Shown here piece after piece: positions 8,944 to 15,192 of a DNA stretch of 25,703 nt. Below the pieces are notes generated by a model that did no database searches, was not told the origin of the DNA, and worked only from the letters and a program-made list of their open reading frames with translations. The position numbers and the translations under genes were made by a program. The DNA is from Bacteroidota bacterium. Lineage in GTDB: Bacteria > Bacteroidota > Bacteroidia > UBA7662. Position 1 is the stretch's first letter; each line of letters opens with the position of its first letter. The stretch lies in NCBI GenBank assembly GCA_016868485.1, contig VGGT01000005.1:1-25703 (forward strand). Reading direction: 5' to 3'.

Positions 8944-9389
8944 ACGCTACGCCCCCCCATCACTTTCTCTGCTAAGGCTGAAAAATCCTCTGGTTCGCGG
9001 TCGAGCTGGGCTTTGTAGCGATCCGGCGACCACAATTCGAGGTTGGAGAGGTTGCCCATCATCACCACATCTTTGTCGATGCCCGCATAATCGAGCAAGG
9101 CCCGCGGGATGAGGATGCGGTTGGCCGAATCGGGCTCAGCCGGACTAGCGCCACGCAAAAAGTAACGCACAAACTCCCGGTTTTCCTTTACATACGGATT
9201 CAGACGCGATAATTCAGCCACCTGCCGATCCCACTCCACCCCAGGGTACAACACCAAACAGGGCTCAAATCCACGGTTGATAACCACCTTACCCCCGGCC
9301 GTAGGCAATTGACGAATGACCCCAGCCGGCAAAGCAAGCCTGCCCTTGGCGTCGAGACGTATTTCAAATTCGCCGATAAAGTGCGACAT
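8940..9389 (-). CDS. mraZ: MraZ, transcriptional regulator of the dcw operon
   Basis: DNA-binding protein of the SpoVT/AbrB fold that in E. coli represses its own operon. The 149-aa protein has the two tandem MraZ half-domains, each with the DxxxR signature: LDAKGRLALP at residues 12-21 and DSANRILIPR at 87-96. The start ATG is followed by MSHFIGEFEIRLD, the normal MraZ N-terminus. It is the first gene of the operon; its stop overlaps rsmH by 4 nt. Three regular AAAGTGGNNN boxes lie 33-62 bases upstream and are the likely operator. Confidence 0.95.
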   Translation of the reverse strand: MSHFIGEFEIRLDAKGRLALPAGVIRQLPTAGGKVVINRGFEPCLVLYPGVEWDRQVAELSRLNPYVKENREFVRYFLRGASPAEPDSANRILIPRALLDYAGIDKDVVMMGNLSNLELWSPDRYKAQLDREPEDFSALAEKVMGGRSV

Positions 9390-9421
9390 GTGGGGGATTT
9401 GGAAGCACTAAAGTACATCTT

Positions 9422-9451
9422 TTTCCACTTTCTCCCACTTTCCCCCACTTT
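9422..9451 (-). promoter_or_regulatory. mraZ: Three 10-bp MraZ boxes (AAAGTGGNNN)x3 upstream of mraZ
   Basis: Read on the minus strand, bases 9451 to 9422 are AAAGTGGGGG, AAAGTGGGAG and AAAGTGGAAA: three direct repeats with exactly one helical turn of spacing and an invariant AAAGTGG core. From memory, experimentally studied MraZ proteins bind direct TGGGN repeats at 10-bp spacing in E. coli and AAAGTG(G/T)N3 repeats in Mollicutes. The position, just upstream of the mraZ start, fits an autoregulatory operator. The overlap with the promoter is inferred because no clear -33/-7 pair could be placed. Confidence 0.75.
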
Positions 9452-9465
9452 TTTACACCAAAAAT

Positions 9466-9474
9466 TTATCCACA
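9466..9474 (+). promoter_or_regulatory. Perfect DnaA-box 9-mer (TTATCCACA) in the dcw promoter region
   Basis: The exact consensus DnaA box TTATCCACA lies 14 bases beyond the MraZ boxes. No second perfect copy was noticed in the window. A perfect 9-mer has roughly a one-in-five chance of occurring somewhere in 25 kb on either strand, so only its location is suggestive: it could let the replication initiator affect division-gene transcription. Function is inference. Confidence 0.4.
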
Positions 9475-9574
9475 TTTCATAACAAAAGTCATTTTGTCAA
9501 AAAACGGCAAAGCGCTGCCCAAACCCGATGGGTTTAGTCAACGACCACTGAACGTTAAATCAATGATTGGCCTA

Positions 9575-9687
9575 GGCGGAATGAGGCCAGGGCGGAATGA
9601 GGCCTGGCGGAGTGAGGCCTGGGCGGAAAGAGGCCTGAGCGGAAAGAGGCCTAAGCGGAATGAGGCGCGGGCGGAAAGAGGCTAGAG
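9575..9687. repeat. Seven degenerate ~16-bp tandem repeats between mraZ promoter and pgk
   Basis: The unit is about GGCGGAAWGAGGCCTG and recurs seven times with period 15-17 bp, beginning near 9575, 9591, 9606, 9622, 9638, 9654 and 9670. Variation is mostly at AAT/AGT/AAA after GGCGG and in the spacer. Most units carry AGGCCT or AGGCC. The array sits immediately downstream of the pgk stop and about 120 bases upstream of the MraZ boxes, so it separates two same-strand transcription units. No open frame follows the repeat. The rest of 9390-9692 holds the operator, the DnaA box and otherwise nothing recognised. Confidence 0.85.
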
Positions 9688-9692
9688 CCGAA

Positions 9693-10886
9693 TTAAGTGA
9701 GGGCTGCTACGCCGGGGAGGGTCTTGCCCTCCATATACTCCAATAGTGCCCCGCCACCTGTACTCACATAACTCATTCGAGCTGTTAAGCCGAAGGCGTT
9801 TACGGCAGCCGCTGAATCGCCTCCACCGATTAGGCTGAAGGCTCCCTGGGCGGTTGCGGCGGCCACCGCTTGGGCCAAGGCCCGCGATCCATTTGCGTAG
9901 GCCTCCATTTCAAAAACACCCGCTGGCCCATTCCACAACAAGGTGCGGCTGTTCATGATGATTGAACCGATTTCATCCGCTGCTTTAGGCCCGATGTCCA
10001 ATCCCATCCAGCCATCGGGTATTTCGTTGCTGTTCAACACAGCGGTTTGGGCATCGGCCGCAAAGCGGTCTGCGGCCACTGAATCGACCGGCAGCACCCA
10101 ACGCACACCACGCTGCTCCGCCTTGCGCATCAGCGCGCGGGCCAGATCCAATTTATCCTCTTCACACAAGGAAGCGCCTGTTTGCCCGCCCATAGCCCGC
10201 ATGAAGGTGTAGGCCATGGCACCCACAATCACAAGATTGTCGACCCGATCCATCAGGTTTTCGATGATGAGAATCTTGTCCGAAACCTTGGAACCGCCCA
10301 TGATGGCGGTAAAGGGGCGCTCGGCCTGCTCCATGACCTTATCCGCATTTTTTACCTCAGCCTCCATGAGAAAGCCCGCTGCTTTGTCCTCACCGAAGAA
10401 CCGGGCCACTGTAGCGGTTGATGCATGCTCGCGGTGGGCGGCACCGAAGGCGTCATTGACATACACCGAGCCATGCCGCGATAATCGCTCCGCGAAGTCG
10501 GGATCGCCCTGTTCTTCCTCGGGGTGGAAACGTACATTCTCGAGCAAGAGCACGCCACCCGCTTTGAGTTGATGCGACAGCTCAAACGACGCCTCACCCA
10601 CGCAGTCGGGGGCAAATAACACCTCTCGACCAAGCAATTCACTTAAAACCGGCAGAATATGACGCAACGAATATTTATCCTCCGCCCCCCCCTTTGGACG
10701 GCCCAAGTGCGACATCAACACGAGCGAAGTGCCGGGCTGATTCAACAGGTAGTTGATGCTCGGCATGGCTGCGCGTATGCGGGTGTCGTCGGTCACAGCC
10801 CGTGTTTCCTTATGGAGGGGAACATTGAAATCGACGCGCATCAACACGCGCTTACCGGCAGCCGATAGGCTTTTGAGACTTCTCAT
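9693..10886 (-). CDS. pgk: Phosphoglycerate kinase
   Basis: Glycolytic enzyme converting 1,3-bisphosphoglycerate and ADP to 3-phosphoglycerate and ATP. The protein is 397 aa, a normal length. RVDFNVP at residues 17-23 is the PGK signature; SHLGRPKG is at 59-66; the nucleotide-binding C-domain includes GGSKVSDK, LLWNGPAGVFE and GGGDSAAAV. The frame stays open 41 codons upstream, but that part overlaps the gap 3' end and a 17-bp repeat whose period is not a multiple of three, so the start ATG at 10886 (MRSLKSL) is chosen. It follows gap, as in many bacteria, and is probably co-transcribed with it. Confidence 0.96.
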   Translation of the reverse strand: MRSLKSLSAAGKRVLMRVDFNVPLHKETRAVTDDTRIRAAMPSINYLLNQPGTSLVLMSHLGRPKGGAEDKYSLRHILPVLSELLGREVLFAPDCVGEASFELSHQLKAGGVLLLENVRFHPEEEQGDPDFAERLSRHGSVYVNDAFGAAHREHASTATVARFFGEDKAAGFLMEAEVKNADKVMEQAERPFTAIMGGSKVSDKILIIENLMDRVDNLVIVGAMAYTFMRAMGGQTGASLCEEDKLDLARALMRKAEQRGVRWVLPVDSVAADRFAADAQTAVLNSNEIPDGWMGLDIGPKAADEIGSIIMNSRTLLWNGPAGVFEMEAYANGSRALAQAVAAATAQGAFSLIGGGDSAAAVNAFGLTARMSYVSTGGGALLEYMEGKTLPGVAALT

Positions 10887-10890
10887 CGGG

Positions 10891-10941
10891 GTTGGATTCG
10901 GTTGATGGTTGGATTCGGTTGGTAGTTGGATTCGGTTGATT
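10891..10941. repeat. Three 17-bp tandem repeats in the gap-pgk spacer
   Basis: GTTGGATTCGGTTGATG (10891-10907), GTTGGATTCGGTTGGTA (10908-10924) and GTTGGATTCGGTTGATT (10925-10941) are near-identical units that almost fill the spacer between the gap stop and the pgk start. Being 17 bp, the array shifts frame with each unit and is not coding. It could set the pgk ribosome-entry context or be a slippage-prone filler. Confidence 0.9.
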
Positions 10942-10956
10942 AAAGAGCGCTCTTTA
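10941..10956. promoter_or_regulatory. Perfect 16-bp palindrome overlapping the gap stop codon
   Basis: TAAAGAGCGCTCTTTA is its own reverse complement, and its last three bases are the gap stop codon. It abuts the 17-bp repeats. Sixteen-base perfect palindromes are uncommon by chance; this could be a dimeric regulator site or a short-loop RNA structure at the gap end that protects or processes the gap-pgk transcript. No partner protein is identifiable. Confidence 0.5.
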
Positions 10957-11949
10957 CCGGGCAACCCGAGCAGCCAATTCAGCAATTCGGGCGCTGTAGC
11001 CACATTCATTGTCGTACCACCCCACTACCTTCACCGTTTGGCCGATGGCCATGGTGAGCTCGCTGTCGAATAGGCAACTATGGGGATTGCCCAAAATATC
11101 GACCGACACGATGGGGTCGGTCTCATAAAACAAAATGCCTTTCAAAGGGCCTTCTGCCGCCGTGCGGAAGGCATCATTGACTTCAGCCACCGTGGCTGGG
11201 CGCTTCAATTGAGCCGTAAAATCGGTCACTGAACCATCTGGAACCGGCACACGCATGGCGTTGCCATTCAGCTTGCCTTTCAAATGCGGCAGAACGAGCC
11301 CGACCGCTTTGGCGGCACCTGTGGAAGTGGGTACGATGCTGGCGGCGGCAGCACGGGCACGGCGCAGGTCTTTGTGCGGCGCATCCTGTAGATTCTGGTC
11401 GGCCGTGTAGGCGTGAATGGTGGTCATGAAGCCACTCTCTACACCCCAATGGTCGTCGAGCACCTTCACCATTGGTGCCAGGCAGTTTGTGGTGCAACTG
11501 GCATTCGATAAAATGGTGTCGCTTTCGAGCAGATCCGAATCATTCACCCCCAACACAATGGTCTTCACATCACCCGTAGCCGGCGCAGAAATAATGACTT
11601 TACGCGCACCCGCCTGGATGTGCAAGCCTGCCTTTTCGCGGTCAGTAAAGCGACCAGTTGATTCGATCACTACATCAACCCCAATTTTCGACCAAGGTAG
11701 GGCTGCAGGATCTTTTTCTGCCGAAATCGGGATGATCTGCTGATCCACAATCAGGTTTTGTCCTTCACAACCCACCGAACCGGGGTACCGGCCATGCACC
11801 GAGTCGTATTTGAGCAAATGAGCCAACACCTTCGGCTCTGTCAGGTCGTTGATGCCCACCACTTCAACTTGGGGGTTTTGCATCAGAAAACGGAAGGCAA
11901 GGCGGCCAATGCGGCCAAAACCATTGATCGCAATACGGGTTTTGTTCAT
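10954..11949 (-). CDS. gap: Type I glyceraldehyde-3-phosphate dehydrogenase
   Basis: NAD-dependent oxidation and phosphorylation of glyceraldehyde-3-phosphate. The protein is 331 aa from the ATG at 11949; a longer frame adds seven residues (MIIESLT) that are not part of the family. INGFGRIGR at residues 8-16 is the Rossmann loop, N34-D35 is compatible with NAD preference, the catalytic cysteine is C152 in SNASCTTNC, and WYDNECGYS lies at the C-terminus. The order is gap-pgk on one strand with a 67-bp spacer. Upstream there are about 195 bases before the divergent tRNA-Glu; no confident -33/-7 promoter for gap was found there. Confidence 0.97.
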   Translation of the reverse strand: MNKTRIAINGFGRIGRLAFRFLMQNPQVEVVGINDLTEPKVLAHLLKYDSVHGRYPGSVGCEGQNLIVDQQIIPISAEKDPAALPWSKIGVDVVIESTGRFTDREKAGLHIQAGARKVIISAPATGDVKTIVLGVNDSDLLESDTILSNASCTTNCLAPMVKVLDDHWGVESGFMTTIHAYTADQNLQDAPHKDLRRARAAAASIVPTSTGAAKAVGLVLPHLKGKLNGNAMRVPVPDGSVTDFTAQLKRPATVAEVNDAFRTAAEGPLKGILFYETDPIVSVDILGNPHSCLFDSELTMAIGQTVKVVGWYDNECGYSARIAELAARVAR

Positions 11950-12098
11950 AGTTAAAGATTCAATAATCAAAGTTTAAACAATCAGAATAAGAGATGATCA
12001 AAAGAAGTTGCGAAATTACGCTAAAATTGGAGGCGACACAAGTAGAAAAATGCGCGCTCAAGTGTGCGTGAGGCTTATTTTCATTTTTACACAAGCTC

Positions 12099-12129
12099 TT
12101 GGAAAATAATTTCGATTCTCGTATCTTTG
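12099..12129 (+). promoter_or_regulatory. Bacteroidota-type -33/-7 promoter for tRNA-Glu
   Basis: TTGG at 12099-12102 and TATCTTTG at 12122-12129 are separated by 19 bases, matching the Bacteroidota primary-sigma pattern TTTG or TTG, N19, TAnnTTTG. The predicted transcript would start a few bases before the tRNA gene at 12145. This is the best promoter match in the window and supports the phylum assignment. Confidence 0.7.
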
Positions 12130-12144
12130 CACGCCTTAATCAAC

Positions 12145-12216
12145 GGTCCGTTCGTCTAGGGGTTAGGACACCAGATTTTCATTCTGGTAACAGGGGTTCG
12201 ATTCCCCTACGGACTA
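12145..12216 (+). tRNA. tRNA-Glu, anticodon UUC
   Basis: A complete 72-nt cloverleaf: acceptor stem GGTCCGT paired with ACGGACT (G1-U72 wobble), D-arm GTCT/GGAC, anticodon stem CCAGA/TCTGG with seven-base loop TTTTCAT (anticodon TTC), and T-arm AGGGG/CCCCT with loop TTCGATT. The discriminator is A; the terminal CCA is not encoded. A promoter lies just upstream and an intrinsic terminator immediately downstream, so it is a single-gene transcript. Confidence 0.97.
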
Positions 12217-12217
12217 C

Positions 12218-12254
12218 AAAAAACCCCATTTCCACATCAGGAATGGGGTTTTTT
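12218..12254 (+). terminator. Intrinsic terminator after tRNA-Glu
   Basis: AAAAAACCCCATT at 12218-12230 and AATGGGGTTTTTT at 12242-12254 form a perfect 13-bp stem with an 11-base loop (two more C-G pairs possible within it), ending in a run of T. The A-tract/T-tract symmetry would let it act in both directions. It separates the tRNA transcript from gmhA. Confidence 0.9.
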
Positions 12255-12379
12255 AGTTTTTGTGTTCCAAACTGTGTTCCATTTGCAGCACAACGAGACC
12301 GCCAGATTCATTTGTAAAACGTACATTAGTGCGGTTTACCAGACATCGTTCTTACGCCACACTCCATTCTCCAGCGCCC

Positions 12380-12970
12380 ATGAACCCTACCCAATTATCC
12401 ATTCTTCGCGATTTAGAAGCAGCACGCGATCTGCATTTGGCGCTCATCAACCAAGCTGCGCTGCCCACACAGCTGGCTGCCGTGGTGGAGATCGTTGCCG
12501 ACGCCCTCAAAAAGGGTGGGAAGATTCTCCTGGCGGGAAATGGCGGTAGCGCAGCCGATGCACAACACATGGCGGCCGAATATGTGGGCCGATTTGCCAA
12601 GCACCGTCGGGCCCTACCTGCTGTGGCACTCACCACCGACAGCAGTATCCTCACCGCGGTGGGCAACGACTATGGATACGAGCAGGTTTTCGCCCGCCAG
12701 GTAGAAGCGTTGGGCCAAGAAGGCGATGTGTTGATGGTGTATTCCACATCAGGCTCATCGCCCAATATTCTCCGTGCGTTAGAGGCTGCCGGGCAAGCAG
12801 GACTCATTCGCGTGGGCTTCGGTGGACAAAAAAGCGCTGCCATGGGACCGCTCTGTGAACATCTGCTGCAGGTGCCATCGACCGATACCCCCCGCATTCA
12901 GGAGGGCCATTTGCTGTTTGGGCACATCATTTGTGGCGCCGTCGAAGCGGCACTTTTCCCCTCATTATGA
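12380..12970 (+). CDS. gmhA: GmhA, sedoheptulose-7-phosphate isomerase
   Basis: SIS-domain isomerase making D-glycero-D-manno-heptose 7-phosphate, the first step to ADP-heptose for LPS core or other surface glycans. The 196-aa protein matches the usual length (192 in E. coli). AGNGGSAADAQHMAAEYVGR at residues 52-71 supplies zinc ligands His63 and Glu67; STSGSSPN (122-129) is the phosphate loop; Q174 and H182 in RIQEGHLLFGH complete the expected metal site. These, with gmhB next door, favour GmhA over the related DiaA. The ATG at 12380 is chosen because the 40 codons upstream run into the tRNA terminator region. Confidence 0.92.
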   Translation: MNPTQLSILRDLEAARDLHLALINQAALPTQLAAVVEIVADALKKGGKILLAGNGGSAADAQHMAAEYVGRFAKHRRALPAVALTTDSSILTAVGNDYGYEQVFARQVEALGQEGDVLMVYSTSGSSPNILRALEAAGQAGLIRVGFGGQKSAAMGPLCEHLLQVPSTDTPRIQEGHLLFGHIICGAVEAALFPSL

Positions 12971-12987
12971 GTGCAACATCGTTGATC

Positions 12988-13048
12988 AGCACCCGTTCAT
13001 AAGCACCCGTTCATCAGCACCCGTTCATCAGCACCCGCCCCTGTTCAT
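12988..13048. repeat. Four 14-bp tandem repeats in the gmhA-gmhB gap
   Basis: AGCACCCGTTCATA (12988-13001), AGCACCCGTTCATC (13002-13015), AGCACCCGTTCATC (13016-13029), then a fourth copy split by five extra bases (AGCACCCG, CCCCT, GTTCATC; 13030-13048). They fill the first part of the 155-bp gap between gmhA and gmhB. The period is not a multiple of three, and the gap shows no credible gene. Confidence 0.88.
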
Positions 13049-13125
13049 CATGATCCTGCAGATCTCTGAATGCATCAACCACCAACAATGCTCCACTCCA
13101 CACCTCCGCCAATGACCATCGAGGC

Positions 13126-13686
13126 ATGAACAAAGCCCTATTTTTGGATCGAGACGGCATCATAAACCGCGATGATGGTTATGTGCACCAGGCGCAGGAT
13201 CTGGTTTGGATGCCAGGAATTTTTGAACTCTGCCGGGCCGCCCAAGCATGTGGATATCGGCTGATTGTGGTGACCAACCAATCGGGGATCGGGCGGGGCT
13301 TGTTCAGCGAAGCAGACTACCTCCAGCTACAGGCGTTCATTCACCAGCGGTTTCAAGAGGAAAACGCCTTCATTACCCATACCTATTATTGCGGGGATGC
13401 ACCCTTGCTCGATGCGGAAGGACAATCCGTCGATGGCTTCCGACGAAAACCCAATCCGGGCATGTTCCTTGAGGCGCTTTCTGATTACGAAATCGACCCC
13501 GCCAACTCCATTATGTTGGGCGATTCGGAACGCGATATGGTGGCTGCATTCCGGGCAGGTATCGGCACACGCCTCCTGTTGGTTGGTTCATCGGTGCGCG
13601 ATCAGGAAGCCGGGCATCAGCCCGCCCTCGGTGCGCATACCCACATCATCGACAGCCTTTATTCGGCCATGGATTTTTTGTCATAG
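13126..13686 (+). CDS. gmhB: GmhB-type HAD phosphatase (heptose-1,7-bisphosphate 7-phosphatase)
   Basis: Removes the 7-phosphate from heptose bisphosphate in the ADP-heptose pathway; neighbouring gmhA supports the role. The 186-aa HAD-superfamily protein has nucleophile and acid Asp8 and Asp10 (FLDRDGIINRD), TNQSG at 50-54, lysine in RRKPNPGM (106-113), and GDSERDM (132-138). The family usually has a zinc loop of the C-x-H ... C-x-C-R-K-P type. Here only Cys89 (YYCGDAP) remains, and the second pair reads GFRRKP, so three of four ligands seem replaced. Histidinol-phosphate phosphatase is a related alternative, less likely here. Confidence 0.85.
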   Translation: MNKALFLDRDGIINRDDGYVHQAQDLVWMPGIFELCRAAQACGYRLIVVTNQSGIGRGLFSEADYLQLQAFIHQRFQEENAFITHTYYCGDAPLLDAEGQSVDGFRRKPNPGMFLEALSDYEIDPANSIMLGDSERDMVAAFRAGIGTRLLLVGSSVRDQEAGHQPALGAHTHIIDSLYSAMDFLS

Positions 13687-13711
13687 TGCCCACAGAATAC
13701 GCTTTAACGCG

Positions 13712-13719
13712 TATTTTTG
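13712..13719 (+). promoter_or_regulatory. Candidate -7 box directly before the DUF480 gene
   Basis: TATTTTTG fits the Bacteroidota TAnnTTTG consensus and ends four bases before the ATG at 13724. No TTTG/TTG is found 19 bases upstream. If used, transcription would start at or within a few bases of the start codon, giving a leaderless or near-leaderless mRNA. Confidence 0.35.
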
Positions 13720-13723
13720 CACA

Positions 13724-14485
13724 ATGTCGAACACCTCACCCCTCCCCCAGTTAAGCGCAGAAGAAATCAGGGTTCTTGGTTCGTTGATGGAAAAATCAAA
13801 AACCACTCCTGAGCAGTACCCGCTTAGTCTTGTTTCGCTCACAACCGCCTGCAACCAAAAGTCATCGCGCGATCCGGTGGTCTCGTACAGTCAGGCCACG
13901 GTTAGTCTCACAGTGGATGTTCTTCGCCGCAAAGACCTGCTTACCCGCGTTTTGGGCGATGGCCGTGTGCCCAAATTCCGCCACAATTTGGCGGTAAAAT
14001 ATCCTTTAGTACCCTCCGAAGTCGCTGTATTGACCCTGTTGTTCCTGCGTGGCCCCTTAACGGTTGGCGAGATACGCACCCTATCGAGTCGTCTTTACGA
14101 CTTTGAAGATCTGGCCGAGGTGGCGGCAACCCTCGATAAACTGAGCCAAACAGATCCCCCTTATGTTCAGTCGATCGGTAGAGGGCGTGGTCAAAAAGAG
14201 CCACGCTATGTGCATCTCTTTGCGCCGGTGGATTTATCCATGATGAACAGCGATCCCGACGAATCAGAATCGCCCCAGAGTGGCGAAGCTACGGTTTCCT
14301 TGAAAGCGCGTTTGGCCCAAATGGAGGCCCGCCTAGCATCACTTGAAGCCGCGCTGCACTCCGCTGGCTTGTGGTCGCCTGCTGCTGACGTATCCGCCCA
14401 TGAAACCGTCCGAAGCGACGGCAAGAAGGATACGGCCAACGACATGGGTAGCGTCAAGGACGCAAATGCCGTAGATGAATTGTAA
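13724..14485 (+). CDS. yceH: DUF480/YceH-family protein
   Basis: Conserved 253-aa protein of unknown biochemical function. The N-terminal two-thirds is the YceH tandem winged-helix region: LSAEEIRVLGSLMEKSKTTP at residues 10-29, SLTTACNQKSSRDPV, SLTVDVLRRKDLL, RVPKFRHNL, then SEVAVLTLLFLRGP and QKEPRYVHLF. The C-terminal part has a short coiled-coil-like stretch (VSLKARLAQMEARLASLEAA) of the kind seen in the family, then a low-complexity acidic tail. The ATG at 13724 is chosen because family sequences begin just before LSAEE; upstream frame extension overlaps gmhB in another frame. It converges on the split nuclease gene with 25 bases between. Confidence 0.88.
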   Translation: MSNTSPLPQLSAEEIRVLGSLMEKSKTTPEQYPLSLVSLTTACNQKSSRDPVVSYSQATVSLTVDVLRRKDLLTRVLGDGRVPKFRHNLAVKYPLVPSEVAVLTLLFLRGPLTVGEIRTLSSRLYDFEDLAEVAATLDKLSQTDPPYVQSIGRGRGQKEPRYVHLFAPVDLSMMNSDPDESESPQSGEATVSLKARLAQMEARLASLEAALHSAGLWSPAADVSAHETVRSDGKKDTANDMGSVKDANAVDEL

Positions 14486-14510
14486 AAAGATGGACTTGGG
14501 TCAGAAATTA

Positions 14511-15179
14511 TTATTTTGTTTCCAAAACGCTTATGATCTCTATGATCTTTTGACTCATTAAATTTACAACAATATCGCTTGTGGCATCCAGCTTTGCAAA
14601 CAGTGGCAAGTTTACTACTTCATTGATAATCACGTAGTGCATCGATGATGCTAATGCATATCTTTTGAGCTCCATTTGAATTTTATTGTTAACAATCCAT
14701 CTATCTCCTAAAGATTCCTTGAACGAGATCCAAAAGGGAGTGTCTGCCTCTTTTGCCCACAAATCGAAATTCACGTTCAAAGAGCATCCATAACCGCCTA
14801 TATTCATGTATCTTGTATATCCATACTTTTGAGGAGTTGCATTCAAACTGACCGTTGAAGCCAAATTACGCTTTTTGAGCTCGTCAACAATTTCGTCGGT
14901 TATTCTATAAAATGATTTGATTTTTTTTGCGAAAGAAGGGGCAAAATCTTGGCTTTGATAAGGAAGGAAAGCGTCGTCATCGATGACCTCGCAAAATCCT
15001 ATTAATTGAGATAAATCCGAAAGTAAGCCAATTTCATTCGATTGGATGAGTGCTCCTCGAATGGCGTTCAGAATCTCCATCCAACTCTTTACCAGCACGA
15101 CTTTATTCCCGGCTAATGCCATCCGATGTCGAATATCCTCCGATTCAAATTGAATCTTGGCTGTAGAAACTCTACGAAT
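14511..15179 (-). pseudogene. C-terminal half of a PD-(D/E)XK nuclease-like gene, disconnected
   Basis: This frame of about 220 codons has no normal start: the only initiator near its 5' end is a TTG at 15185, inside foreign sequence. It includes VLVKSWMEILNAIR, IIGFCEVIDDDAF-like text (SQLIGFCEVIDDDAF), a GYTRYMNIGGYGCSLNVNF segment and DTPFWISFKE. From memory this resembles the C-terminal half of a Bacteroidota protein family whose N-terminal half matches the frame at 17199-17578. Joining the two at the shared ATTCG (minus strand) gives ATG ATT CGT AGA GTT and one 347-codon frame. Gene name and biological role are unknown; a nuclease with a defence role is a guess. Confidence 0.75.
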
Positions 15180-15192
15180 TGACAAATTTAAG

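Noticed and set aside
9440..9510. Standard -33/-7 promoter for mraZ
   Set aside because: TTTTG and TAAATTTTTG are present on the minus strand but spacing does not fit N19-TAnnTTTG, so no promoter box was called.
10887..11009. 41-codon upstream extension of pgk
   Set aside because: Overlaps the gap 3' end and runs through a 17-bp repeat that shifts frame; PGK begins at the ATG at 10886.
12145..12320. tRNA-Glu as an attachment site of an integrated island
   Set aside because: No integrase and no duplicated tRNA 3' end; the next genes are ordinary gmhA and gmhB. A small TGTGTTCCA duplication after the terminator is too short to weigh.
12988..13048. CRISPR array interpretation of the tandem repeats in the window
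   Set aside because: Units are 14-45 bp and directly adjacent without spacers, and no cas genes are present.
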